A DNA stretch of 62,128 nucleotides from Desulfurellaceae bacterium bin18 (GTDB lineage: Bacteria; Desulfobacterota; Binatia; Bin18), in NCBI GenBank assembly GCA_002238415.1, contig MPMI01000035.1:1-62128 (forward strand). The letters run 5' to 3'. The stretch's first letter is position 1. Every line of letters begins with the position of its first letter. The notes under the pieces were generated by a model that saw nothing but the letters and a program-made list of their open reading frames with translations, was not told the origin of the DNA and did no database searches. The translations under genes and the position numbers were made by a program. Positions 1 through 6,320 of this stretch are shown here, one piece after another.

Positions 1-545
1 GTGGCGGGTGATGAGGAACCAAGTGGCGGCGCTGATGACGGAGGGGGGGGGCCAGTTTCCCCGGGTGATGACGTGCCGTTCTAGCGGGGCGGCGGAAGTT
101 CCCCGCCCCCCCGGCGCGGCGGGGGAAGAAAGGCCCCCGCCCGCAAAACCAGGTCTGGGGCGTTTTCGCGTGTAACTCACCAAGCCCCCCCAGAATCCCC
201 TTTCCCTCACCGCCTGCCCCTTAACGGTCCGTTACCCTCATAAGCGTTCGACAGGGCCGGCCTGGTTGGTGGGCTGGCGCGTCTGGACGCTGGCGCGCGG
301 GCCGCCTGGCTGGTCAAAGTCTTGAGAGTAACAAAGCATCGCGGCCGGGGAGCCTATGACCGCCGCCCAGGGCCGGGCCTCACACGGTTCAGCCCGTCCA
401 CCACCCGGCCCGAGCGGCCGGTCTGTGAGAGATAAGGACAGGAGGGTGAATCAATGCCCGGCTGGAGTGCCAGCATCACTTCCGTCAGTGTGTGTATACA
501 TATGGTGAACCGCTCTGGCCTCGTTTTCTGTCGATCTAAGAGGAT
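1..545. other. Gene-free GC-rich leader region
   Basis: I see no convincing coding sequence here. The first 130 bases are very G/C-rich with long homopolymer G and C runs. The stretch contains short sequence blocks (194-218 and 383-402) that recur near 6366-6496. It lies downstream of the minus-strand small membrane gene that ends at 546. Function unknown. Confidence 0.5.
194..417. repeat. Non-coding repeat, copy A (paired with 6366-6511)
   Basis: Bases 194-218 match 6366-6389 with a single one-base length difference. Bases 383-402 match 6477-6496 exactly over 20 bases, and a short C/G-rich block (cccgagcgg) follows in both copies. The two blocks occur in the same order in both places, 165 bases apart here and about 88 apart in copy B. 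I infer a degenerate repeat bracketing the accessory genes between them. Confidence 0.6.
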
Positions 546-878
546 TTATTCTTTCTGAGCCTTATCGCTAGGGCTTGCCGTTTTCTGCGTGATTTTCGAG
601 GCGACATAGCTGCCAGCACTGATACCGAGCAGGCCGAAGACATCGCTGCCAATGGGGGGGAAACTCTCGGTTTTCAGGATGATCACTAATAAGCCCATGG
701 CGATCACGAACGTGAAGATGAGAAACTGAAATCGTGACAGGCTGGCCTGACCATCCTCTTCACTGACGAGATATTGCAAGTCAATGCTGCCCTGAAGGAT
801 CTTCCACAAAATGAGCACCCCCAGAAGCGCCATGAATCCAACAATCACCCATCCGGCCGTGAGTGCTAACAGTTCCAT
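546..878 (-). CDS. Small inner-membrane protein of unknown function
   Basis: This 110-residue protein has three hydrophobic stretches: residues about 5-27, a central one around 50-68 and a weaker one near 80-92. It ends in a polar lysine-rich tail. An AGAGGA ribosome-binding site precedes the ATG. It is the last gene of a minus-strand run that begins at 2568 and includes a secreted nuclease. Its layout of N-terminal helix, a short loop containing the words SLSRFQFL, then a second hydrophobic segment resembles the next protein upstream (loop FSPGRLQLL). The two may therefore be distant paralogues or partner subunits. I do not recognise a named family, and a role with the nuclease is inferred only from position. 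Confidence 0.7.
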   Translation of the reverse strand: MELLALTAGWVIVGFMALLGVLILWKILQGSIDLQYLVSEEDGQASLSRFQFLIFTFVIAMGLLVIILKTESFPPIGSDVFGLLGISAGSYVASKITQKTASPSDKAQKE

Positions 879-902
879 TTGTGTTCCTCTCTTCGTGCGC
901 TG

Positions 903-1232
903 TCAGACATGTTCGAGCCTATTGACGAATTTTGAGTAGACCTTTCCGCCGAGATAGCCGATGTTACTGGCCCCAACGATCAGCAGCAGCTCGGTTGGTA
1001 CTGTCGGTAGTGTCCCTGTGTCGGCCGTGCCGACGATCTCGTAAAAATAGAAGAATGCTCCCCCTCCCGTACTCAGAAGCAGTTGCAAACGTCCTGGGCT
1101 GAATCCTCCAGTTTTCTTGTCCGCAAGCAGACCACGCGTATTGATCTGACCGGCAAGCAGCTTGAAGGTAACGATTGCCAGCAACGTGCCCATAAACAGC
1201 ACGAAAGCCGTTTGTGCACTTTCCACCAACAT
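903..1232 (-). CDS. Small membrane protein, possible paralogue of the 546-878 protein
   Basis: The protein has about 109 residues with a long hydrophobic N-terminal helix (about residues 4-30), a polar loop with GGFSPGRLQLL, and one or two further hydrophobic segments ending in a GASNIGYLGGK motif. I chose the ATG at 1232 because GGAGG sits six bases upstream; a longer reading frame to 1259 has no such site and runs into the nuclease gene. The GASxxGY(L)GGK ending resembles the GISAGSYVASK ending of the neighbouring small protein, supporting common ancestry. It lies immediately downstream of the secreted nuclease gene. No family is recognised and function is unknown. Confidence 0.7.
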   Translation of the reverse strand: MLVESAQTAFVLFMGTLLAIVTFKLLAGQINTRGLLADKKTGGFSPGRLQLLLSTGGGAFFYFYEIVGTADTGTLPTVPTELLLIVGASNIGYLGGKVYSKFVNRLEHV

Positions 1233-1246
1233 AGCGCCTCCGTGCG

Positions 1247-2089
1247 TTACGAGACACATCCGAGGTCTGGCAGCAAAGTAGCTGGCCCAGTCTCAAGCTT
1301 GTCCTGTTGTGCCGATTCTAAAGCATGAAAAAAGTTCAGGCCCGTCTTGATCTCGACCGTCCGCACGTTGGTCTTAAATCTTTCTTCGCAGAACTCTGCC
1401 CCGCGCTCGGTTTCCTGGTCAAAGAGGAAGGCGGCTATCTTGATACCGCTTTTCTCTTCCGTCGCAATGATCTTCCAATAACCACTCGGGACTCGATGAC
1501 GTTCATCAGCCCCTGGCATGGCGGGCATTTCCCGTTCGAACAAAGGCCCTGTCAGGACATAGACGGCAATAGTCTCCGGCTCTTTGGCCAAAACGCGTAC
1601 CGCACTTTCCAGCTTGACCCATGCGCCTTGGTTAAGCGCACTTTTCTGAGGTGTAATGTTGGACAGATAATTGGTCGCTTCCCAGTTAGGCGTACCGGTG
1701 AAACTGGCTAACGGTGCCTGATGGCCGCGGTCGGTCTTCAACGCGGCGTGGGCGCCTTTGTAATCCTCCGGTTCCAGCGTCTCATCATCCGCGAGGCCCG
1801 GGTCTGCTTTCCAACGCCGCTCCGCCGTCGCGCCAATAGTGCTCTTCGTGACCCGATAGACTACCCAGTCGGCAAATTTGGTTGTGTCATTAGAACTGAG
1901 AATATAGATGTCGCGGATGACGATGTCGTTGGTTGCTGGCGACCCAGATGGGCACCCATGCAGACACAGCTCCGCATGTATTTCCCGTGCTGTAGCAGGC
2001 AGGGTAAGAACCCCCACAAATATCGTGGCGCAGGCGCCAAACCACAAAGCCAGAAGGTATCTCGGGGCAAAGTCGCAATATCCTCGCAT
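1247..2089 (-). CDS. Secreted DNA/RNA non-specific endonuclease (NucA/Serratia nuclease type)
   Basis: The product (about 280 residues) should hydrolyse DNA and RNA in a Mg-dependent way outside the cytoplasm. Residues 1-34 form a signal peptide (basic start, hydrophobic core, PATA cleavage site). The nuclease signature is clear: DRGH at about 120-123 with the catalytic His, then SNITPQ at 143-148 and LNQGAW at 152-157, which supplies the metal-binding Asn. Two paired cysteines near residues 42-46 may form a disulphide. I chose the ATG at 2089 because GAGGAG lies just upstream; an upstream TTG at 2110 is possible. Two small membrane proteins follow and two small proteins precede it on the same strand. 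The family serves in nutrient scavenging, toxins and a few defence systems; which applies here is unknown. Confidence 0.9.
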   Translation of the reverse strand: MRGYCDFAPRYLLALWFGACATIFVGVLTLPATAREIHAELCLHGCPSGSPATNDIVIRDIYILSSNDTTKFADWVVYRVTKSTIGATAERRWKADPGLADDETLEPEDYKGAHAALKTDRGHQAPLASFTGTPNWEATNYLSNITPQKSALNQGAWVKLESAVRVLAKEPETIAVYVLTGPLFEREMPAMPGADERHRVPSGYWKIIATEEKSGIKIAAFLFDQETERGAEFCEERFKTNVRTVEIKTGLNFFHALESAQQDKLETGPATLLPDLGCVS

Positions 2090-2194
2090 CTCGGTCTCCT
2101 CTTTCTCCAATTTACCGCCATTTTCGCCCTAGTTCAGCGCTCATTTCGCAATTAAGATTGCAGAGGTATCGCCAAGCCAGCCACTCTGATCCAC

Positions 2195-2419
2195 TCACTC
2201 TTCCATGTCGAACGGATATTGAAGCGGCGTTGCGTCCGACCAACCTCTATTAGGCGCATTCCGATGCGTCTGTAGCACGCTGTTTGTCTGGACCACTTTT
2301 GCACCACGGTGAATGAGCGCCTGGACTACAGCTTTTTTTGGATGATCGTCGTCGTTTCGATTGGCTGAAATAATCGCCGTCCCGACCTGCGCCCAGGTGG
2401 CGACCATTAGCGGTTCCAT
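2195..2419 (-). CDS. Small hypothetical protein upstream of the nuclease
   Basis: This 74-residue protein has a mixed hydrophobic/polar composition and no signal peptide or clear membrane helix. Its start overlaps the end of the preceding 53-residue gene by 13 bases, a layout that favours translational coupling. A run around residues 30-48 (KKAVVQALIHRGAKVVQTNS) alternates hydrophobic and basic residues as in a small alpha/beta domain, with a slight resemblance to an ankyrin-like turn. No family is recognised. It is likely co-transcribed with the secreted nuclease about 105 bases downstream. Confidence 0.5.
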   Translation of the reverse strand: MEPLMVATWAQVGTAIISANRNDDDHPKKAVVQALIHRGAKVVQTNSVLQTHRNAPNRGWSDATPLQYPFDMEE

Positions 2420-2568
2420 AGTTTTCTGAACGCGGCGGCCATCGCATCAATTTCTCGGTCGCGCTGTTTGCCATCTCTGTGGATCAAGAGCAAGGCCCAG
2501 ACGATCCCGGCTACCCCCACCGCGTAGCTGACCGTCCACACCCACATCGCGGCGATTTCGTGGTCCAT
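2407..2568 (-). CDS. Single-span membrane micro-protein (53 aa)
   Basis: The ATG at 2566-2568 is preceded by a good AGGAGT site. The frame encodes a 53-residue protein with one membrane helix at about residues 9-30 (rich in W, V, A, L), then a strongly charged cytoplasmic tail (HRDGKQRDREID). The stop codon lies inside the start of the next gene, so the two are probably coupled. It heads the minus-strand nuclease cluster. Single-helix proteins of this shape can act as holin-like, spanin-like or anchoring partners, but nothing here decides between these. Confidence 0.6.
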   Translation of the reverse strand: MDHEIAAMWVWTVSYAVGVAGIVWALLLIHRDGKQRDREIDAMAAAFRKLWNR

Positions 2569-2588
2569 ATGGGAACTCCTATCAGATT

Positions 2589-2605
2589 CTTATTCTGAAA
2601 ATAAG
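2589..2605. promoter_or_regulatory. Inverted repeat upstream of nuclease cluster, possible operator
   Basis: Six-base arms CTTATT and AATAAG flank a five-base spacer, about 20 bases upstream of the first start codon of the minus-strand cluster. The AT-richness contrasts with the surrounding GC-rich DNA. The position suits a promoter or operator element; this is inferred, with no matching regulator identified. Confidence 0.35.
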
Positions 2606-2822
2606 ACTCGGCGCAGCTCGACCAGTAGCCAGGCCCCGAAGCGGCCGGGATCTCCAGGCCGCCCGCGGGCCGAGAAGGCACCCCCCAGGGACATCCGGAC
2701 TCCCCCCGCTCGACCGGCCCTATAGCCCTCACTCCACTAAGCCTTAATCGCGCCAGAACGTGGCCCAGGGCGGCCACAACCTGTCACGATACGGCAAAGC
2801 TGCGTTCGGTAGGGAGGAGCCG

Positions 2823-2870
2823 GTTTTTTGAGCCTGAAGGGCTCTGGTGAGCCCTTCAGGCTCAAAAAAC
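2823..2870. repeat. Perfect 22-bp inverted repeat with nested palindromes
   Basis: The arms 2823-2844 and 2849-2870 are perfectly complementary and separated by TGGT. Each arm contains a smaller inverted repeat (GAGCC five bases GGCTC), so the DNA could form either one long hairpin or two short ones. The T-run lies on the 5' side of the left arm and the A-run on the 3' side of the right arm, on either strand. That is the wrong way round for an intrinsic terminator, so another role (cruciform, recombination or protein-binding site, leader RNA hairpin) is more likely. It ends 34 bases before the ATG at 2904. Confidence 0.85.
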
Positions 2871-2903
2871 GTTGTGGAAGGCAAAGGAAGGAGCGCCAGC
2901 ACA

Positions 2904-3071
2904 ATGAGACTTCAGCAAGAAACGAACATCCAGGGCGGTGACAGAATGCGGCAAATCGAGCTGTCCGCGCAGACCCGGGACGCAGAACAGCAACGCAAAT
3001 GGCTGCTGGAGAAGCGCAAGCCGGCCAAGGTCCGGCGGAAGCGCGAGCCGGAAAGCCTGAAACTCTTCTAA
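2904..3071 (+). CDS. Small basic hypothetical protein (55 aa)
   Basis: An AGGAAGGAG site 11 bases upstream favours the ATG at 2904; an internal ATG at 2946 is an alternative. The C-terminal half is very rich in Lys, Arg and Glu (for example LLEKRKPAKVRRKREPE) and is probably helical and nucleic-acid binding or disordered. It opens a plus-strand series of four short genes. No family is recognised. Confidence 0.5.
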   Translation: MRLQQETNIQGGDRMRQIELSAQTRDAEQQRKWLLEKRKPAKVRRKREPESLKLF

Positions 3072-3103
3072 GAGCACACCGCACGGATGGAGGAGGGAGA
3101 GAC

Positions 3104-3298
3104 ATGGACGAAGTCCAAAAGGAGTTCATCAAGATCGAGCTGAAGGACATAAGAGCCAAGCTCGAAGTAGCGGAGGGAGAAATAAACGCAGGGCTGTGGC
3201 GTGACCTACAGGTGAGTGCCTACAAAATCCAGACCACCGCCAAGGGCATCGAGAAAATGCTGCGGAAGCTGAGCGCCACCAACGAAAGGGAGGACTGA
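3104..3298 (+). CDS. Small helical charged protein (64 aa)
   Basis: The ATG follows a strong AGGAGG site within a 17-base leader that is repeated exactly before the gene at 3704. The protein is almost entirely helix-forming, with heptad-like spacing of Ile/Leu among Lys and Glu (IKIELKDIRAKLEVAEGEI, then a second helix ending KGIEKMLRKL), so a short coiled coil is likely. It lies four bases upstream of the next gene. The size and style match phage or satellite early genes, but no family is recognised. Confidence 0.6.
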   Translation: MDEVQKEFIKIELKDIRAKLEVAEGEINAGLWRDLQVSAYKIQTTAKGIEKMLRKLSATNERED

Positions 3299-3302
3299 GA
3301 AA

Positions 3303-3629
3303 ATGGACAAGACAAACATTCGGGCGAAGATTGAAGCCCTCGAAGAGTTGGCAGCGCTGGACATGGAGCGGATCATCAGCCGGGCAGCGGAAGAGGTCGC
3401 AGAGTTGGCCGGACTCGACCGCGCGTATGCCGGGGACAGAGCGCTTGCCGTCAATCATATCCGGGTGCTCTTGGAGGCCGCTTACGACGCGGGGCGCTTG
3501 CATGAGGTCGCCAACGCGGAGGCCGACCGGAAAACCATCATCCTGACCCGCCTGGAGGAGCTGGGCACCATGGAACAGACCCCCGCAGTCCTCGCCGAAG
3601 AAGAAGCCCTGGTGGCCGAGCTGGGCTAG
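3303..3629 (+). CDS. Small acidic helical protein (108 aa)
   Basis: GGGAGG lies about 10 bases before the ATG, within the end of the previous gene. The protein is acidic and predicted all-helical, with repeated Ala/Glu/Leu heptads (IEALEELAAL, RAAEEVAELAGL, LEEL, LAEEEALVAEL). It starts four bases after the preceding stop, so the two are almost certainly co-translated. It has no membrane segment, cysteines or recognisable motif. A structural or scaffold-like role is possible; function is unknown. Confidence 0.65.
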   Translation: MDKTNIRAKIEALEELAALDMERIISRAAEEVAELAGLDRAYAGDRALAVNHIRVLLEAAYDAGRLHEVANAEADRKTIILTRLEELGTMEQTPAVLAEEEALVAELG

Positions 3630-3703
3630 TGCCTACATCGAGCCCCGCGCGCCGGGGTTCGGGTGTGGGAATTGGCCCATCAGCCACTAGAGGAGGGAGA
3701 GAC

Positions 3704-3904
3704 ATGACCTATACCGTCATCGGAGTGTACGAAGACAATCTACAGGGGGGGTGTTTCCATGTGGAGGCGCATAGCTCCCCGGAAGCCGTGGCTGCGTTGG
3801 AGCGCCGCGACACACCAGAGACCGAACACATCGCCGATGACTTCCGCGTCCTAGTGACACTTCCGGGCGCGCAGTTCAACGAGTACAGCGCGCCCGACGA
3901 ATAG
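3704..3904 (+). CDS. Small hypothetical protein (66 aa)
   Basis: I chose the ATG at 3704 because it follows GAGGAGGGAGAGAC, the same 17-base leader-plus-ATG that starts the gene at 3104. The protein begins with a beta-like stretch (TYTVIGVYEDN) and has a predicted beta-alpha-beta layout (FHVEAHSSPEAVAALERR, FRVLVTLPG). This pattern is seen in small phage and plasmid accessory proteins. No named family is recognised. A hairpin at 3955-3975 follows. Confidence 0.6.
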   Translation: MTYTVIGVYEDNLQGGCFHVEAHSSPEAVAALERRDTPETEHIADDFRVLVTLPGAQFNEYSAPDE

Positions 3905-3954
3905 CCCCCGTTCGGGCAAACCCGCCCTTTGCCTCATTCTTTACGGTGGGGTGG

Positions 3955-3975
3955 AGCCAGGTCGGCGACCTGGCT
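3955..3975 (+). terminator. Hairpin after the small-gene cluster
   Basis: Nine-base arms AGCCAGGTC and GACCTGGCT flank a three-base loop, 50 bases after the stop of the last small gene. No T-run follows, so it is terminator-like but may be Rho-dependent or only an RNA 3'-end hairpin. Confidence 0.45.
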
Positions 3976-4143
3976 ACCCCGATCAGACCTGATCCAGGCC
4001 CCGCGAGGGAGACGGAAGAAGAGCAGAGAGCGAAGAAAGAGCGGCTACAGAGAGCATTGGGAGAGTAGGAGATAAAAAAAGATGAGGATTAAAGGGGTTT
4101 TTTCTTGTCCGGCTCTCTATATAAGGCATAGGAGGTAAGAAGT

Positions 4144-4353
4144 ATGAGTAAGAAAGAAAAAGTAACGTTGTGTTTGTCCAGGGATAGTATGGAGTCCATG
4201 AAGCAGGAAGCCGAGGAAAAGAAGATCGATATTTCAGAGCTGTACCAGCAAGCTATTGATGATTTTATCGGGGCAAGATGGGAGAGGGATCAAGAAGAGC
4301 AACTGATAGCATCTGAATCCATTCCTCTTAAAGGCGGAGAAAACAAGGAGTGA
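4144..4353 (+). CDS. Small ribbon-helix-helix-like protein
   Basis: This 69-residue protein starts at an ATG with an excellent AGGAGG site. It opens with a short beta strand (EKVTLCLSR), then two helices (SMESMKQEAEEKKI and SELYQQAIDDFI). This is the layout of MetJ/Arc/CopG ribbon-helix-helix DNA-binding proteins, which act as antitoxins or plasmid copy or partition regulators. The upstream 120 bases are noticeably AT-rich compared with the window. The stop overlaps a possible GTG start of the next frame. No toxin is recognised next to it. The fold assignment is inferred from pattern only. Confidence 0.6.
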   Translation: MSKKEKVTLCLSRDSMESMKQEAEEKKIDISELYQQAIDDFIGARWERDQEEQLIASESIPLKGGENKE

Positions 4354-4619
4354 ATGACACGGAACGAATGCGAAGCGCTCAAAACATTGTCAAATTCCTC
4401 AAGGATCATGACATTCTTGAGATGCAGTTATCGTGTGAGAAGATGGGGCAGGTGGTGGACCAGGCGCGATGGAAGAGATTCTCTATTCAGAAACCCAGGT
4501 TTCCGCACCTTCCGGGGCACTCCAGAGCCGTGTCAGGCTCTGGAAATTCCAGGTCCTTTCCCCTTCGACCAGGTGAGAGCGGCCCGGAGGCGGCAAATAC
4601 GCGCGGCACTTTGGCCTAG
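4350..4619 (+). CDS. Possible short gene overlapping the RHH-like gene
   Basis: A GTG at 4350 overlaps the preceding stop (GTGA), as in coupled genes. The first 45 residues look coding (NIVKFLKDHDILEMQLSCEKMGQVVDQARWKR). After about residue 50 the composition becomes Pro/Gly/Ser-rich, and an inverted repeat at 4521-4544 lies inside the frame. The gene may be truncated or may have decayed from a longer partner. Confidence is low. Confidence 0.25.
   Translation: MNDTERMRSAQNIVKFLKDHDILEMQLSCEKMGQVVDQARWKRFSIQKPRFPHLPGHSRAVSGSGNSRSFPLRPGESGPEAANTRGTLA
4521..4544. repeat. Nine-base inverted repeat (hairpin)
   Basis: The arms TCCAGAGCC and GGCTCTGGA are perfectly complementary around a six-base loop. 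The repeat lies between the plus-strand RHH-like gene and the 3' end of the minus-strand TOPRIM gene. It may serve as an RNA 3'-end hairpin, though no T-run is adjacent. Confidence 0.4.
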
Positions 4620-4683
4620 TTTCTCGGTCTGGGAGGATAGGGAACGGGGCAGAGCGTCATCTGGAGTGGTAAAGTCCGGGAGT

Positions 4684-5214
4684 CTAGTGGGGAAGGATGT
4701 TTTCATATTCACGACAGGCAGCCTCTAGCGATGCGGGCGCGGGAGTTCGTAAATTTTTCTCTACATACATCTGCACGAGTACGTTTACATGTCTTTGGCA
4801 CTCCCTCTGCGGTTGAAGCCGTGGATAGGTGTCCGTCTCGTTCACGTGTTCGCCATCCAGGTAGGCAAACCAAGTTTCGATATTACGCATGGGAACAAAG
4901 ACCGCAACTTTGTCGCCTGGTTTCCGCGGCAAAACCCCCTTCTGTTTACAAGCCTCGTCCATTTGTTTCAGCCGCTGCTCCATGCTGTACTTATCGCCAT
5001 CAATCATCGCTACGAGAATGCCACCACGTTTACGCACGGCGTCCAAATATTTCGGATAGGTATCCCGCACAAATTGCTCGCCAGCCCCTTTGTTGGGTCT
5101 CGGCACGACATATACCGGACTGTGTTTGTTCCGTTTTTTGAGAAATCTGCGGATAAACGTTTCGTGCTGTTTATCTTCGCAGAGGACAGTGATTCTAATT
5201 CTAGGGCGACTCAC
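4684..5214 (-). CDS. Small TOPRIM-type nuclease partner of an AAA ATPase (RloB/OLD-like)
   Basis: The 176-residue protein has the marks of a compact TOPRIM domain. A beta strand carries the conserved acid (ITVLCED, Glu near residue 13), a helix rich in His/Arg follows (HETFIRRFL), and later comes a strand ending in the DxD pair (AMIDGDKYS, about residues 70-75). TOPRIM domains bind Mg and cut or rejoin nucleic acids. The start is a GTG whose GTGA overlaps the ATPase stop by 4 nt, so the two are translationally coupled. The same pairing of an SMC-like ATPase with a separate small TOPRIM protein occurs in RloAB, AbiL and PARIS anti-phage modules. Which subfamily this belongs to, or whether it is a new one, cannot be decided by eye. 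Confidence 0.75.
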   Translation of the reverse strand: MSRPRIRITVLCEDKQHETFIRRFLKKRNKHSPVYVVPRPNKGAGEQFVRDTYPKYLDAVRKRGGILVAMIDGDKYSMEQRLKQMDEACKQKGVLPRKPGDKVAVFVPMRNIETWFAYLDGEHVNETDTYPRLQPQRECQRHVNVLVQMYVEKNLRTPAPASLEAACREYENILPH

Positions 5215-6320
5215 GGTGCAAGTCCCTGGGCGTAGAGTTCGGATATTTTGAGCATCGTGTCGTTTGCGACGTCCAGGATGCGCGTATAACTCTCCGGCTC
5301 ACGTCCCAACCAGACCGCTCTGTTTCCAAGAAAATCAATCGCTTCAGGATGGTGTGAAATCAATATGGCCTGCGGCAGACTGTCGCCACAGCGATCCTCC
5401 AATTCGGCAAACCAGGGTTGCAACTCCGGGAGGGTGACATAGTTGTCTGGCTCATCCAAAAACAGGGTGCGTCCAGCATCGTCGGCAAAGAGCAACAAAT
5501 ACAGCACGATCAAAGCGCGCTGACCGTCTGAGATTTGGTCGAACCGATAGACATTGCTGGCTTCTTCATCTCGCGGGGAAAATTCGGCTTGCAATTCCCT
5601 GTATTCACTGCCTTTTTGCGTGAGCCTCAAGTCCACGAAGCCAGACAGCACATCACGCAGGTGGTCCATGGCATCAAAGACCTGCCGTGGGTTCTCCTGT
5701 ATGCGCCCCTGATACCATGAGGCGAAATTCTCCCCACTGTCGCTGAGCCTGTTGGTATCGGAATCCGAACCGCTTCTCATGCGTCTCGGCTGCAAAAAGA
5801 GCGTTACAAAACCACGGACTTGATTTCGGAATGCACACAATCGGGTATTGTCATCGCGTTCGGCCACTGGGGCGAGCCCCGATTGTGTCCAGTCGAAAGA
5901 ATATGGCGGCCCCGCGCTGTGGTCATCGCGGTAGAGCTGCACTTCGCCCTTCTCAAAGAGAAAGAGCGGCTTGCCATCTCCCAGCAGCTCTTCGCGTTTC
6001 ACTCGGGCAAGTCGTTTTTCCTGGTTGTGTTCAACCACAAGCCGATACAGACAGGGGTCACCGGAGATATCGATTTCCAATTCAAAGTGTTGTTCCGCCT
6101 TTTTGCTCCAGCGCGTGATATCGGCGGGAGAAAACAATTCGCCGACCCGCGCATAGCCGCGTATGAAATCGCGCAGTTTTCCTACAACTTCAAACACCGC
6201 CGACTTGCCACTCCCGTTTGCTCCGAGCAGGAGCGTCAGTTCTCCGAAAGAGAGGTCAAAGTTGGTGAGACACTTGTAATTGTCAACGTGAAGACGTTTC
6301 AGCATAGTTATCCGAGTCAT
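5211..6320 (-). CDS. AAA/SMC-type ATPase of a two-gene defence-like module
   Basis: The protein (369 residues from 6320, or 364 from an ATG at 6305) is an ABC/RecF-class ATPase. It shows a Walker A GANGSGKS (about residues 33-40), a short inserted middle region instead of a long coiled coil, the signature SDGQRALIVLYLL, a Walker B LFLDEPDN, and an H-loop ILISHHPE. The opening LKRLHVDNYKCLTNFDLSFG is typical of AAA15/AAA21 ATPases that drive overcoming-lysogenisation-type nucleases. The downstream TOPRIM gene overlaps by 4 nt. I infer a toxin-sensor pair acting against phage or plasmids. Neither start codon has a strong ribosome-binding site. The gene lies at the end of an accessory block bracketed by repeats. 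Confidence 0.85.
   Translation of the reverse strand: MTRITMLKRLHVDNYKCLTNFDLSFGELTLLLGANGSGKSAVFEVVGKLRDFIRGYARVGELFSPADITRWSKKAEQHFELEIDISGDPCLYRLVVEHNQEKRLARVKREELLGDGKPLFLFEKGEVQLYRDDHSAGPPYSFDWTQSGLAPVAERDDNTRLCAFRNQVRGFVTLFLQPRRMRSGSDSDTNRLSDSGENFASWYQGRIQENPRQVFDAMDHLRDVLSGFVDLRLTQKGSEYRELQAEFSPRDEEASNVYRFDQISDGQRALIVLYLLLFADDAGRTLFLDEPDNYVTLPELQPWFAELEDRCGDSLPQAILISHHPEAIDFLGNRAVWLGREPESYTRILDVANDTMLKISELYAQGLAP

Larger units (their letters stand above)
2569..2903. other. Divergent intergenic region with two inverted repeats
   Basis: This is the gap between the minus-strand nuclease cluster (first start 2568) and the plus-strand small-gene cluster (first start about 2904). It holds an AT-rich inverted repeat at 2589-2605, a very GC-rich middle part without a credible gene, and a long perfect inverted repeat at 2823-2870. 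It should contain the promoters of both clusters, but I could not fix them with confidence. Confidence 0.5.

Noticed and set aside
2823..2870. Interpretation as an intrinsic terminator
   Set aside because: The T-run precedes and the A-run follows the stem on both strands, opposite to a terminator; kept as an unexplained palindrome.
4354..4728. Alternative frame of 124 codons after the RHH-like gene
   Set aside because: Arg/Trp-rich composition and lack of a ribosome-binding site look like chance translation of GC-rich DNA.
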